NCBI RefSeq assembly: GCF_007752935.1
Contig: NZ_CP036319.1
Span: 5,126,501 to 5,190,500, forward strand
Length of the DNA stretch: 64,000 nt
Origin: Crateriforma conspicua
GTDB taxonomy: Bacteria; Planctomycetota; Planctomycetia; Pirellulales; Pirellulaceae
Direction: 5' to 3'
Positions 55,826 through 64,000 of this stretch are shown here, in pieces (position 1 is the first letter of the stretch; every line of letters starts with the position of its first letter). The notes beneath the pieces were generated by a model. That model ran no database searches and was not told the DNA's origin. It saw only the letters and a list, made by a program, of their open reading frames with translations. Made by a program: the position numbers and the translations under genes.

Positions 55826-56140
55826 ATGATTGAATCCATCAAAGAAAAAATCGCTGACACCGTTTCCGAAGCTCCTGATGAACGAAACGCGGGCATCGAA
55901 CCTGCTGAGAACGCATTGGCGTTTGCCGTCGCTTTAGGAATGACCTTCTTGGCGCGACAAACGCTGCAAGCCGGATGGCGCACCACGTTCGACCGTGACC
56001 CGCCTAAGAACCCGGCGTCGCATGAGGTCGCTTGGAAAGACGCCCTTTTGTGGGGCGCGGTGTCCGGCGCCGTTGTCGGCATCGCACGTATCGCATCCCG
56101 CCGCGCTTCATCAAAGGCGTATCAACGTTTCAAAGCCTAG
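55826..56140 (+). CDS. DUF4235-like small membrane protein
   Basis: A 104-residue protein with two hydrophobic helices (about residues 30-48, ALAFAVALGMTFLARQT, and 73-92, ALLWGAVSGAVVGIARIAS) separated by a short polar loop containing WKDALLWG. This pattern is that of DUF4235 proteins, often found with stress genes; role unknown. There is no clear ribosome-binding site. Confidence 0.65.
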   Translation: MIESIKEKIADTVSEAPDERNAGIEPAENALAFAVALGMTFLARQTLQAGWRTTFDRDPPKNPASHEVAWKDALLWGAVSGAVVGIARIASRRASSKAYQRFKA

Positions 56141-56184
56141 TTCAAACCGTCGTTAATTGATCGCCTTGTGCGTACGCGATCTGG

Positions 56185-57669
56185 TCAGGCCAAGATCGCG
56201 TCGACCGTTTGATGGTCACGTCGCTTGGGCCCCAACGTCGATGCGGCATCGAAGGCCGACAGCATCGTGTTGTAAACGTCTAATCCTTCTTGCCCGACGT
56301 CCATGATCTGTCCCGTCTTGAACCGTCCGCCACCACCACTGATGGCATGGAAGACGCCGGACAATTCACGTTTCGGATCATTGTGCCGACCGTCGCCTGA
56401 TTCGGTCGATATCGTGACCAGGCTGTTTTCCAGGATCGTTTTGCCGTTGGCCTCGGTCACGGCATCCAACTGTTTCAAGAAGAACGCAACTTCACGCATC
56501 TTCATGTGGGCGTGTGCCCGCAACTCCGTGTTGTCCTTCTTCGGATTGAACTTGTGCCACCATTCGTGGCTGCAACCTTTGCTGCCCGATGCGTTCAGCC
56601 GAGACGCGTCGTCAAAGGTGTGAACCAATCGATCGCCATAATGGTAATCACCGGTCAATCGGATGCGTTCCCCCGCGGCCAAAAAGGTCAACGACCCGAA
56701 TCGAACGCGATCAGCATGGACGGCCAACGCATAAAGTTCTGCCATCAGCCGCCATTCGCTGGTCAATTCATCCAGCGTGATGTCGATGCCTTCACCACCG
56801 GGATCGGCCAAACCGCCGTGCAGAATCGACGATTCCGGCGGCGGATCCACCGGCGTGTGCTGAGACCGCTGCAGTGAAAACGCACGCTGTTCTAACTCCC
56901 GAATGCGATCCAAGTGATCGGCAACGCGACCGCGAGATGCCGTTCCCAGTGGTGACGACGGTCCGGTGTAATGCTTGTACTGATCAACCACGCTATCCAA
57001 CACGCTTTTGCGTAAGCGTTTTTCGCGGACCGTGGATTCGTCCGCATTGCTACCGCTATCGACGTGACCGAACACGCGATCAAACAAATCGCGAGGCCTT
57101 TCCTGCATGCTGGCCGCGACCGTGCCGTCGATGTTGTAGCTGTGTACGTATCGGCTGACACGACTGCGCCGAAAGAAAGTACCACCGATCAGCGTCGGGA
57201 CCATTCCGGTCGGCAAACCGTCGGCATATTGGGTTCGACGAATCACCTGATCGATCGACGGTCCGCCCGCCTTGGCTTCACCACTGGGTGGTTCGGCCGT
57301 AAACGCGCCGCTGGCCCCGTCGAAGTGGGCATTGATCCCCGATTGGTCACAGCGAACCTGGTCGACGTTTCGCATCACCAAAAGCTTGTCTTTCAATGAC
57401 TCCAACGGTTCCAGAACACCGCCGTATCCTTCCCGCTGCAACGGGGCGGGGATCCCCAGACCGAAGAAAACGTTGAACGCCCGCACCGGAACGCTCGTCG
57501 AATGCCCGGCCACCGCGGTGGACAGCATCATTTCTTCCAACAGCGGCAAGCCCACCGTGACGCCCGCCGCCCCACGAAGAAGTGTCCGTCGACTGATCCG
57601 CCGTGCCGCCGCTGTTTGCCGTCGCGAGGGTACCGGACGATTGGAATCGCAATGGCCGAGTGTCGTCAT
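56185..57669 (-). CDS. DUF1552 Tat-exported protein
   Basis: A 494-residue protein with a twin-arginine signal (SRRTLLRGAAGVTVGLPLL) followed by a DUF1552 domain: FNVFFGLGIPAPLQREGYGG, VRNVDQVRCDQSGINAHFDG and, late, NSLVTISTESGDGRHNDPKR. This family almost always pairs with DUF1592-type cytochrome proteins in planctomycetes and Verrucomicrobia; here its ATG overlaps the stop of that gene by 4 bases. The pair is thought to act on an exported substrate with electrons passed through the cytochrome, but the reaction is not known. Confidence 0.9.
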   Translation of the reverse strand: MTTLGHCDSNRPVPSRRQTAAARRISRRTLLRGAAGVTVGLPLLEEMMLSTAVAGHSTSVPVRAFNVFFGLGIPAPLQREGYGGVLEPLESLKDKLLVMRNVDQVRCDQSGINAHFDGASGAFTAEPPSGEAKAGGPSIDQVIRRTQYADGLPTGMVPTLIGGTFFRRSRVSRYVHSYNIDGTVAASMQERPRDLFDRVFGHVDSGSNADESTVREKRLRKSVLDSVVDQYKHYTGPSSPLGTASRGRVADHLDRIRELEQRAFSLQRSQHTPVDPPPESSILHGGLADPGGEGIDITLDELTSEWRLMAELYALAVHADRVRFGSLTFLAAGERIRLTGDYHYGDRLVHTFDDASRLNASGSKGCSHEWWHKFNPKKDNTELRAHAHMKMREVAFFLKQLDAVTEANGKTILENSLVTISTESGDGRHNDPKRELSGVFHAISGGGGRFKTGQIMDVGQEGLDVYNTMLSAFDAASTLGPKRRDHQTVDAILA

Positions 57670-59729
57670 GGCTGGCTCTCATTGGAATCTGAAGACTGTA
57701 AATCGGCTCGCCCACGAGCCATCAAATCACTGGTCGCGATGGCGATCATCGTCGCCATGTACGTCCCACCTTCGGCCAACGCGGCCTGATGAATTTGGTC
57801 GACGTCTGACACATCGTTCATGGTCAGCGGACGCCCCATCACAAACTGAATCAGTTTTCTCGTGATTCCCTTGGACACACGATCGCTTTGGGCCAACAGA
57901 TCCATCATCTGGGCAGAATCATCAAACGGCGTCGGCATCGCGTCACCAGGAAATTGAATCGCACCATCCTGACGATTCTTGTTGCCGTATTCATCGGTCA
58001 ACCGATACGTTCCCACGCCGTCATAACGTTCCAAGCCAAACGCCAACGGTTCGAACTTCGCATGGCAGCCGCCACACGCATCATTTCGTACGCGATCCAG
58101 CGCGATGTCACGATGAGATCGTCCCGGACTGGGTGGAACCGGGGTCGTATCCAAACCGGGTGGAGGATCACCGACGCGACTGTAAAGCAGATCGTTCAGG
58201 ACGAATAACCCACGAGTCACCATGGATGCATCGTCGCCGCCGATGGTCAAAAGACTGCCTTGCGTCAACACCCCGCCGCGCTGGGGAACGTCCACCAACG
58301 AAACCAATTTCAAGGTTTGATCATCATCGGCGCCAACGTCGACGGCCAAGTCATAGTGATTGGCCAAGCGAGGCGTCACAAAGGTCACCGGTTCATTCAA
58401 CAACCTAACCAGCGGGCGGCGTCGATTCCAAACGACTTCCTCGAAAAACGCAAGCGTTTCCCGACGCATGTCATCGGCCAAAGCAGCCTGCCATTTCGGA
58501 AAACGCTTTGGGTCCGGACTCAAATTTGCCAAGCGGTCCAAGTCCAACCACTGCGATGCGAACAGCAGTGACTGTCGACGCGCTCGCGGATCTTCCAGCA
58601 TTCGCCGAACTTCCGCTTCAACGACTTCGCGCTCACGCAAGCGTTTTTTGGAAGCCAGATCGAACAGACGCTTGTCCGGCGGGCCTCCCCAAACCGCGTA
58701 GCTCAGCCGACTGGCCATTTCAAAGTCGGACACCGCCACAGATCGCTCCGGTGCAAACTCTTGTTTCCTTCCTGGATCATCGATCACCTGTTGTTCGATT
58801 CGGTACAAGAATCGAGGCGACTGCAGCATGGCCAGCAGCACGTAGCGCACCGCTTCCTCGTACGTCCCGCCGGCTGCCGCAACGGTGGTCGTGATGCCAC
58901 GCAGCGACGCGATCTCCGATTCATTCAGTGGTCCGCGATAGACATGTCGCCCCATCGCATCGATCAGCCCACGCATGTCCTTGTCGGTGAACTTGGTTCC
59001 ACGATGAAACCTTTTGCCAAAGCGTTCGATCGGGATTGAATCCACAATCTGCTCGGCCAACTGTGCATACGCTTGAACGTTTTTCAGATCCACGTTCAGA
59101 CTGTAAGCCGTGTTTCGAAAGCCATCCGCACGAGGATCCGCGGGCAACAGGCGTGTGGCCTGCTTTTGCACGTCCACCCCGAAGACATCCGCAACCGTGT
59201 GAACGTATTCGTCCACGGTCAATCGACGAACCCATTGCTGGGGCTTGACGGGGGAACCCGAATAGATCGCCGGATCAACGAAATCGATCGGCCAAGATGC
59301 ACCGTTGTTGATCCAGCGGCGAATGACCGTCTTTTCCGTGTCGGTCAACGGCGGACGATCCGGCGGCATCAGGTCGGCGTCGATGACTTGCCACAATGCG
59401 CTGTGATCCGCCTGGCCCTCGACGATCACCACACCATCGTGCCCACCCCGCAGCGCCGTATCGCGATGCGATAGATCCAGCCCCGCCTCGGCCGTCGACG
59501 CGTCGTGACACCCGATGCAGTGACGGGCCAAAATCGGCGCGACCTTCTCACGGAACAACGTCTGATGGACGCCGCTTTCGGCGTGCCCCACCTCGCCAAC
59601 AGCCAGCATGCCGCCCAGCCCCAGCAAACCAAGCAAAATCTTGACAGCCCCGGTCAACCATGGGCGAGATCCCGCAACACCGTGGGGCGGAAGCGTTTGA
59701 TGGAAAGGCGAAGATCGCATGGCGGGCAT
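57666..59729 (-). CDS. DUF1592/DUF1588-type protein with planctomycete cytochrome c domain
   Basis: A 687-residue exported protein. A signal/anchor segment (VKILLGLLGLGGMLAVG) is followed by an N-terminal heme c domain (CIGCH at residues 71-75, planctomycete cytochrome c-1), then the DUF1587/1595/1592 central part (RRLTVDEYVHTVADVFGVDV, FEMASRLSYAVWG), DUF1588 with a second CxxCH (CGGCH, 552-556, in NDACGGCHAKFEPLAFGLERYD), and DUF1585 at the end. Two heme-type motifs indicate electron transfer. It is translated first and coupled to the DUF1552 gene by an ATGA overlap. Confidence 0.92.
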   Translation of the reverse strand: MPAMRSSPFHQTLPPHGVAGSRPWLTGAVKILLGLLGLGGMLAVGEVGHAESGVHQTLFREKVAPILARHCIGCHDASTAEAGLDLSHRDTALRGGHDGVVIVEGQADHSALWQVIDADLMPPDRPPLTDTEKTVIRRWINNGASWPIDFVDPAIYSGSPVKPQQWVRRLTVDEYVHTVADVFGVDVQKQATRLLPADPRADGFRNTAYSLNVDLKNVQAYAQLAEQIVDSIPIERFGKRFHRGTKFTDKDMRGLIDAMGRHVYRGPLNESEIASLRGITTTVAAAGGTYEEAVRYVLLAMLQSPRFLYRIEQQVIDDPGRKQEFAPERSVAVSDFEMASRLSYAVWGGPPDKRLFDLASKKRLREREVVEAEVRRMLEDPRARRQSLLFASQWLDLDRLANLSPDPKRFPKWQAALADDMRRETLAFFEEVVWNRRRPLVRLLNEPVTFVTPRLANHYDLAVDVGADDDQTLKLVSLVDVPQRGGVLTQGSLLTIGGDDASMVTRGLFVLNDLLYSRVGDPPPGLDTTPVPPSPGRSHRDIALDRVRNDACGGCHAKFEPLAFGLERYDGVGTYRLTDEYGNKNRQDGAIQFPGDAMPTPFDDSAQMMDLLAQSDRVSKGITRKLIQFVMGRPLTMNDVSDVDQIHQAALAEGGTYMATMIAIATSDLMARGRADLQSSDSNESQP

Positions 59730-59912
59730 TGGGCAGGATGGGGCGGGGCAGTCCTTTCTAGGGTACCCGATCCGCCCACCGGATGCGCCGATCTGCCACA
59801 GCCAAGTTTCCTACGCCCGGTATCCGAGGCCCAATTTCCGAGGAACGACACCACCATGTCGTTCGCATCCTGCACGGGCGCCGCCGAGCCCGTTTGATCC
59901 CGCCGATGGAAA

Positions 59913-61277
59913 CTAACCGCCGCCTTCCTTTGGCAACGCTTCAGACTTCTCGTCGTTTCGCGCCCGCTTGTTCAAATACATCTTGATCGGAACTTCGCCG
60001 AACGGCAGGTGATCACGAAACGTGTTCAACAAGTACCGCTGATAGTCCTTGCCGAATGCCTTGGGGTCGCTGCACATCAGCACGATCGTCGGCGGTTGGG
60101 TCGACACCTGAGTCGCGTAATAAATTTTGGGGCGCCGGTTCTGATACATCGCCGGTGGGTGCGCGGTCACGGCGTCGCGAATGATGCGATTCAACAACCC
60201 CGTCGATACACGGTGCATCGATTGCTTGTACAGCATCGTCGCATGATTCAACAACGTTTTGACATTCTTGCCGGTTTCACCCGTGATGAACGCGATCGGT
60301 GCATAGGCAAGTGTTGGGAATTGCCCCCGTAGATACTTGACCCAGCGATCGGTGGGTAATTGCCCCTTCAGCAAGTCCCATTTGTTGACCACAAAGATGC
60401 ACGGCTTGTGGTGTTCCATGATGTAGCCGACCAATTGCTTGTCGACTTTGCTGGTCTTTTCCATTGCGTCGAAGAACATCAAAACGACATCGGCGCGTCG
60501 GATGCTTCGCTGGGCGCGGTGGGTGCCGTAAAAATCCAGGTCGGTGCGAACGCTTTTACGTTTACGAAGTCCCGGCGTATCAATCGCAATGAAGCTTTGG
60601 CCGTCCATTTCAAACAACACATCAACGCTGTCACGCGTGGTCCCGGCGACTTCGCTGACGATCATCCGATCCGATTCGGACAACGTGTTGACGAACGTGC
60701 TTTTGCCCACATTCCGACGCCCCACAATGGCGACCTTCATCTGTGGCGTTTCCACCACGTCATCGTCGCCATATTCGGGCAAGCGATCCTGGATCAGTTC
60801 CAGTAACTTGTCTCGATTTCGATTCTGGGTCGTGCTGACACAAACCAAATGGCCACGCCCCAAGCGATGAAATTCTTCGGCGTGCGTGTCCATATGTTCT
60901 TGGTCCGCTTTGTTGGCCACCAAAATGACCGGACGCTGAACCGCACGCAGACGCTCGGTGACCATTTCATCCAGCGGCATCAGCCCCGTTTGGATGTCCA
61001 CCACCAACAAGATGACATCGGCCGACGCGATTGCCGCCTCGATTTGACGCTGGACATCGGCTGTCAAGTCATCGGGGTCTTCGATCCCCATCCCGCCCGT
61101 ATCGACCAATTCAAAGAACTTTTCGGTTTCGCCGACTTCGATCAGCGTCGTCATTCGATCCCGAGTCACCCCCTCGAAATCATCGACGATGGCCAGGCGG
61201 CGACGCGCCAGCCAGTTGAACAAACTGCTTTTGCCGACGTTGGGGCGACCGACGATGGCGACTTGGGGAACAGGCAT
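59913..61277 (-). CDS. der: Ribosome-assembly GTPase Der (EngA)
   Basis: A 454-residue protein with two GTPase domains and a C-terminal KH-like domain; it helps mature the large ribosomal subunit. G1 loops are GRPNVGKSS at the start and GRRNVGKST in the second domain (Arg in place of the usual Pro). DTGG and DTPG are the G3 motifs, NKAD and NKWD the G4 motifs. ATG 61277 begins directly before the first domain; the frame stays open upstream to 61523 but without family character. The gene is divergent from the uracil-DNA glycosylase with 253 bases between. Confidence 0.95.
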   Translation of the reverse strand: MPVPQVAIVGRPNVGKSSLFNWLARRRLAIVDDFEGVTRDRMTTLIEVGETEKFFELVDTGGMGIEDPDDLTADVQRQIEAAIASADVILLVVDIQTGLMPLDEMVTERLRAVQRPVILVANKADQEHMDTHAEEFHRLGRGHLVCVSTTQNRNRDKLLELIQDRLPEYGDDDVVETPQMKVAIVGRRNVGKSTFVNTLSESDRMIVSEVAGTTRDSVDVLFEMDGQSFIAIDTPGLRKRKSVRTDLDFYGTHRAQRSIRRADVVLMFFDAMEKTSKVDKQLVGYIMEHHKPCIFVVNKWDLLKGQLPTDRWVKYLRGQFPTLAYAPIAFITGETGKNVKTLLNHATMLYKQSMHRVSTGLLNRIIRDAVTAHPPAMYQNRRPKIYYATQVSTQPPTIVLMCSDPKAFGKDYQRYLLNTFRDHLPFGEVPIKMYLNKRARNDEKSEALPKEGGG

Positions 61278-61530
61278 GATGGGGCAAAAGGTCGACGCAG
61301 ATGGGGCCCGGATCCGATCGGACCAACGGGGCGGGGTGATCAACGGGCTAGCGTAGACCGATTCGGCGGATCGACCTAGTGGATCGAGCCTCCGATCCCG
61401 CAAAAACTGGCGTGCATTCGTCAGCCCCACTGACAAGGCCCGCCCGGACGTGAAAAATGGCGACTTAGCCGAGCCACGTTCAGGACGGGGCGTCGTCCGA
61501 TTCCGCCAAACGTGACAAGTCATTTCAGCG

Positions 61531-62466
61531 ATGCAAAACGACGAATTGCTATACGCCGCGTCGCAGCTTGCCAGACACCTTAGGCGGTCCGGGGTTCAGT
61601 GGATGCCGGGACCCGATGCGGAAAAAGTGGCACAACTGGCCGATTCGTTTCAGCCGCCTGATGCCCATCCGCCGTCCGCCACCCGATCTGCATCTCCCAG
61701 CAAACCAGCCCCCCCGCCGGCCGAAGGTCCCCGCAAATCCGCCGCGTCTCGGGCGGCCGGCCGGGGTGAATCAGGGCGACGTCCCGCCGCGTCGCCCCCC
61801 GATCGCCTGGGCGATGCGACCCGGTCGCGTTTGGCGGGGGTGCCGCCGATGGAAGTGTCCGATGGTCCGTACCCCGGTAAAAGCTTGTCGGCCCCGCAAC
61901 GTCTGGAGGTCATGGAAGGCCTTGCCGCGACGGTCTCGCAGTGCCAACGCTGCCGCCATTTGGCGTCCTGTCGTAAACAAACGGTGTTCGGGGAAGGCAG
62001 CGTGACGCCGCGTTTTGCATTCTTCGGCGAAGGCCCGGGCGCCGACGAAGACCGGACGGGACGCCCGTTTGTCGGACGCGCCGGACAACTGCTGACCAAG
62101 ATGATCGAAGCCTGCACGCTGCGGCGTGACGACGTCTACATCCTGAACACGGTGAAGTGTCGTCCGCCGGGAAACAGGAACCCGGAACCAACAGAAATCG
62201 AAAATTGTCGTGAATATTTCACGACCCAACTGTCCACCCTGCGTCCGGAATATGTGGTCTGTCTTGGCGCGATCGCCGCACAAACGTTGTTGCAAAGCAA
62301 ACTGTCGGTGGGACGCCTAAGAGGCAAGCTTCATCGGTATTTTGATAGCAAAGTCTTGGTGACGTATCACCCGGCATATCTATTGCGAAATCCGTCGGCG
62401 AAACGTGCCGCTTGGGAAGATTTACAGCTGATGTTGCGCGACGCCGGCATCCGCGCCGGCCAGTGA
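61531..62466 (+). CDS. Type-4 uracil-DNA glycosylase, [4Fe-4S]
   Basis: A 311-residue DNA-repair enzyme that removes uracil from DNA. The first 130 residues are low complexity (Pro/Ala/Ser-rich), after which the catalytic fold begins: CQRCRHLASC supplies the first iron-sulfur cysteines, FFGEGPGADEDRTGRPFVG is the uracil-binding loop, LNTVKCRPPGNRNPEP carries another cluster Cys, and TYHPAYLLRN is the C-terminal signature. The domain after residue 130 is of normal length; the long disordered N-terminus is unusual. ATG 61531 is the only reasonable start. Confidence 0.92.
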   Translation: MQNDELLYAASQLARHLRRSGVQWMPGPDAEKVAQLADSFQPPDAHPPSATRSASPSKPAPPPAEGPRKSAASRAAGRGESGRRPAASPPDRLGDATRSRLAGVPPMEVSDGPYPGKSLSAPQRLEVMEGLAATVSQCQRCRHLASCRKQTVFGEGSVTPRFAFFGEGPGADEDRTGRPFVGRAGQLLTKMIEACTLRRDDVYILNTVKCRPPGNRNPEPTEIENCREYFTTQLSTLRPEYVVCLGAIAAQTLLQSKLSVGRLRGKLHRYFDSKVLVTYHPAYLLRNPSAKRAAWEDLQLMLRDAGIRAGQ

Positions 62467-62663
62467 TCACGCCCATCATGATCGTCGTTTCGCTCGGCGA
62501 TTCACTGCATTTGCTAGCAATTGAAAGCTTGGCATCGCGTCTGTTTTCGCTATTGACCGTATCGCCGACATCCCAACAATTTTCGGCATGACGACGCAAC
62601 GAGTGCGTTGTCCGCGGCAAGGAATGTCGTGAAACCGACTGACGTCACGCAGGGAGGCAACCG

Positions 62664-64000
62664 ATGCGTCAGCTGAAATCGACCGAAGCCCAAACCACTT
62701 CTTTTGAACTTCGCGGCTTCGGCCATCCGTCTGAAAAACAAACGGTGGCGGCTTTGGGCCAGATCTTGCCCGAGGCCCGATTCTTCGACGACTCGGTCGA
62801 CGACATCCGCGCCACACGCTTGGTGGAATTCCAAGGCGATGCACCGGAGTCCGACTCGAGCGACGATCAAACTTGGTCAGACGCGGTCGTGGTCTATCGA
62901 ATCGGACAGTGCGAACCGGTTCAGTTGATTGCCGAAGCCATGGCACGCGGTGCCGCCGGGATCTTGACCGAGCAACTGCTGCCTTGCCCGCTGCCACAAT
63001 GCATCGTGCCCGATGTCGAACACGCGGCGGCTCGAATCGAAGCCACACTGATCGGTCGACCGGATCGTCAAATGCTTACGGTCGGCGTGTTAGGGTCGAC
63101 CGGGAAAACCACCGCTAGCTTGCTGGTCGCCGCGGTTCTTCGCGACGCCCAAATCCGCACGGCCTACCAGACCGACCTCGGCGAATCCGACGGCGTTCTG
63201 CAGACGACACCCGAACATGGCCCACAAAGCGGAACCGATTCACTGCGTTGGTTGGCCGAAGCGGTCGACGCGGGATGCCAGGCCGCGGTGATCGAATTGA
63301 CCGATGCCGATTTGCGTCACGGTCGTCACGACGCGATCGAATTTGACGTGTTGATCGCGACCGGCCGAACCATTGCCGGACACGATTTTGGTCCCACCGG
63401 CCTGAACTGTGCATTGGAGCGTTTGACGCCCGAAGGTGTCCTGATCATTTCGGCGGATGATCAGGTTGGCATGCGATCGGCTCGTGACGCCGGTGTGCGG
63501 ATGGTCACTTATTCGCTTCGCGGTGCCGCCGATGTGACGGCCAAGATCATCGACCAGACCGACGGCGTGACGACATCCTTGGTCAACTACGACGACACGA
63601 CCATCGCAATGGAAACGATGCTGAATGGCGGCGGAATGCTGGCCGACCAATTGGCATCGGTGGCCTTCGGACTGCTGATCGATCGCCCGCTGCATCGCCT
63701 TGTCGAAACGATGCACACGATGCGAACTTTTCCTGGACGCATGCAGCAGGTCGCTTGCGAACATGCCGCCAACGCGGTGATCGACGTCGCAGGAAGCCCG
63801 ACCGCCATCGCATCGGCAATTCGTGCGGCACGGGCAAGCAAAGGTCAAGGAAAACTGTGGTGCGTTTTCAGCATTCGCGAAACACACTCATCCGAAGACT
63901 TGGCCGAAGTCGGTCACCTGATTGAACGCTTCGGCGACCAAGCGGTGATCACGACATCGAAAGACCAGAAGCGATCGTTCCTGAAGCGTTCGCACGACGT
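62664..64000 (+). CDS. Divergent Mur ligase (MurE-like), 3' end outside window
   Basis: The frame from ATG 62664 is open for 445 codons to the window end. It has AGGGAGG at 62650-62656. A MurE-like N-terminal domain is followed by an ATP loop, GVLGSTGKTT (Gly144 to Thr150), and the later FPGRMQQV that matches the PGRM of MurE. Yet the next family signature, normally DYAHTPDAL, reads DVAGSPTAI from Asp374, and the place of the DNPR stem, used to recognise diaminopimelate, reads TTSKDQKRS. I infer a Mur ligase-like protein that may not make normal UDP-MurNAc-tripeptide; it could be a paralogue with a different substrate or a pseudoenzyme. Completing the 3' end would help. Confidence 0.8.
   Translation, partial: MRQLKSTEAQTTSFELRGFGHPSEKQTVAALGQILPEARFFDDSVDDIRATRLVEFQGDAPESDSSDDQTWSDAVVVYRIGQCEPVQLIAEAMARGAAGILTEQLLPCPLPQCIVPDVEHAAARIEATLIGRPDRQMLTVGVLGSTGKTTASLLVAAVLRDAQIRTAYQTDLGESDGVLQTTPEHGPQSGTDSLRWLAEAVDAGCQAAVIELTDADLRHGRHDAIEFDVLIATGRTIAGHDFGPTGLNCALERLTPEGVLIISADDQVGMRSARDAGVRMVTYSLRGAADVTAKIIDQTDGVTTSLVNYDDTTIAMETMLNGGGMLADQLASVAFGLLIDRPLHRLVETMHTMRTFPGRMQQVACEHAANAVIDVAGSPTAIASAIRAARASKGQGKLWCVFSIRETHSSEDLAEVGHLIERFGDQAVITTSKDQKRSFLKRSHD

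Noticed and set aside
63240-63887. A 215-codon frame on - at the window end
   Set aside because: It lies opposite the Mur ligase-like gene, which has an ATP loop and ribosome-binding site and runs without stop to the end.

Overview
The window looks like a piece of a planctomycete chromosome, most probably a Pirellulaceae-type (Rhodopirellula-like) marine or brackish bacterium. The grounds are family content: two formylglycine-type sulfatases, a DUF1552 plus DUF1592/cytochrome-c pair, two DUF1598 proteins, a Ser/Thr kinase with an HCD catalytic loop, a ThuA-like protein, Tat-exported Gfo/Idh/MocA and amidohydrolase-2 proteins, weak or absent Shine-Dalgarno sequences, and GC-rich codon use throughout. 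No phage, transposase, CRISPR array or plasmid gene was seen; codon use looks even, so this reads as ordinary chromosome rather than an island.

Layout. (1) 1-13.1 kb is a carbon-metabolism block: methylmalonyl-CoA epimerase, both methylmalonyl-CoA mutase subunits, the MeaB chaperone and a gamma-carbonic anhydrase on +, a bidirectional terminator, a succinyl-CoA:acetate-type CoA-transferase on -, then a four-gene + operon for a biotin-dependent, sodium-pumping methylmalonyl-CoA decarboxylase (carboxyltransferase, biotin carrier, OadG-like small subunit, OadB/MmdB membrane subunit). Together these can interconvert succinyl-CoA and propionyl-CoA while pumping Na+. (2) A sodium/solute symporter with an extra acidic insertion follows. 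(3) 15.6-22.3 kb (-) is a tightly coupled sugar cluster: ThuA-like protein, glycosyltransferase, HAD phosphatase, GT4 glycosyltransferase and a GH13_18 phosphorylase-like enzyme, possibly for a glycosylglycerate-type osmolyte. (4) 22.5-24.2 kb (-) is an exported protein built of 16-residue tandem repeats. (5) 24.8-29.6 kb (+) has UDP-GlcNAc 2-epimerase, a free-standing RNA polymerase alpha-CTD-like protein and four uncharacterised genes including a P-loop ATPase. (6) 29.8-47.3 kb is mixed: M32 carboxypeptidase, zinc-ribbon membrane protein, PHP phosphoesterase, a kinase-sulfatase-ketopantoate reductase operon, amidohydrolase, oxidoreductase, SRPBCC-GyrI fusion, and two DUF1598 paralogues flanking bpt. 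(7) 47.6-52.9 kb holds a membrane acyltransferase-like protein, 6-phosphogluconate dehydrogenase, tRNA-Thr(CGT) with a good promoter, a TPR protein with two alpha-CTD-like domains, and tgt. (8) 53-64 kb holds a second sulfatase, a small lipoprotein, a thioredoxin-like protein, a DUF4235 protein, the DUF1552/DUF1592 pair, der, a type-4 uracil-DNA glycosylase, and a divergent MurE-like ligase running off the end.

The features most worth following are the complete succinate/propionate Na+-pump cluster, the two genes that carry alpha-CTD folds outside RNA polymerase, the uncharacterised ATPase operon at 26.2-29.6 kb, the 16-residue repeat protein, and the MurE-like ligase with degenerate signature motifs. 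All functional links are inferred from reading the sequence; no database search was possible.
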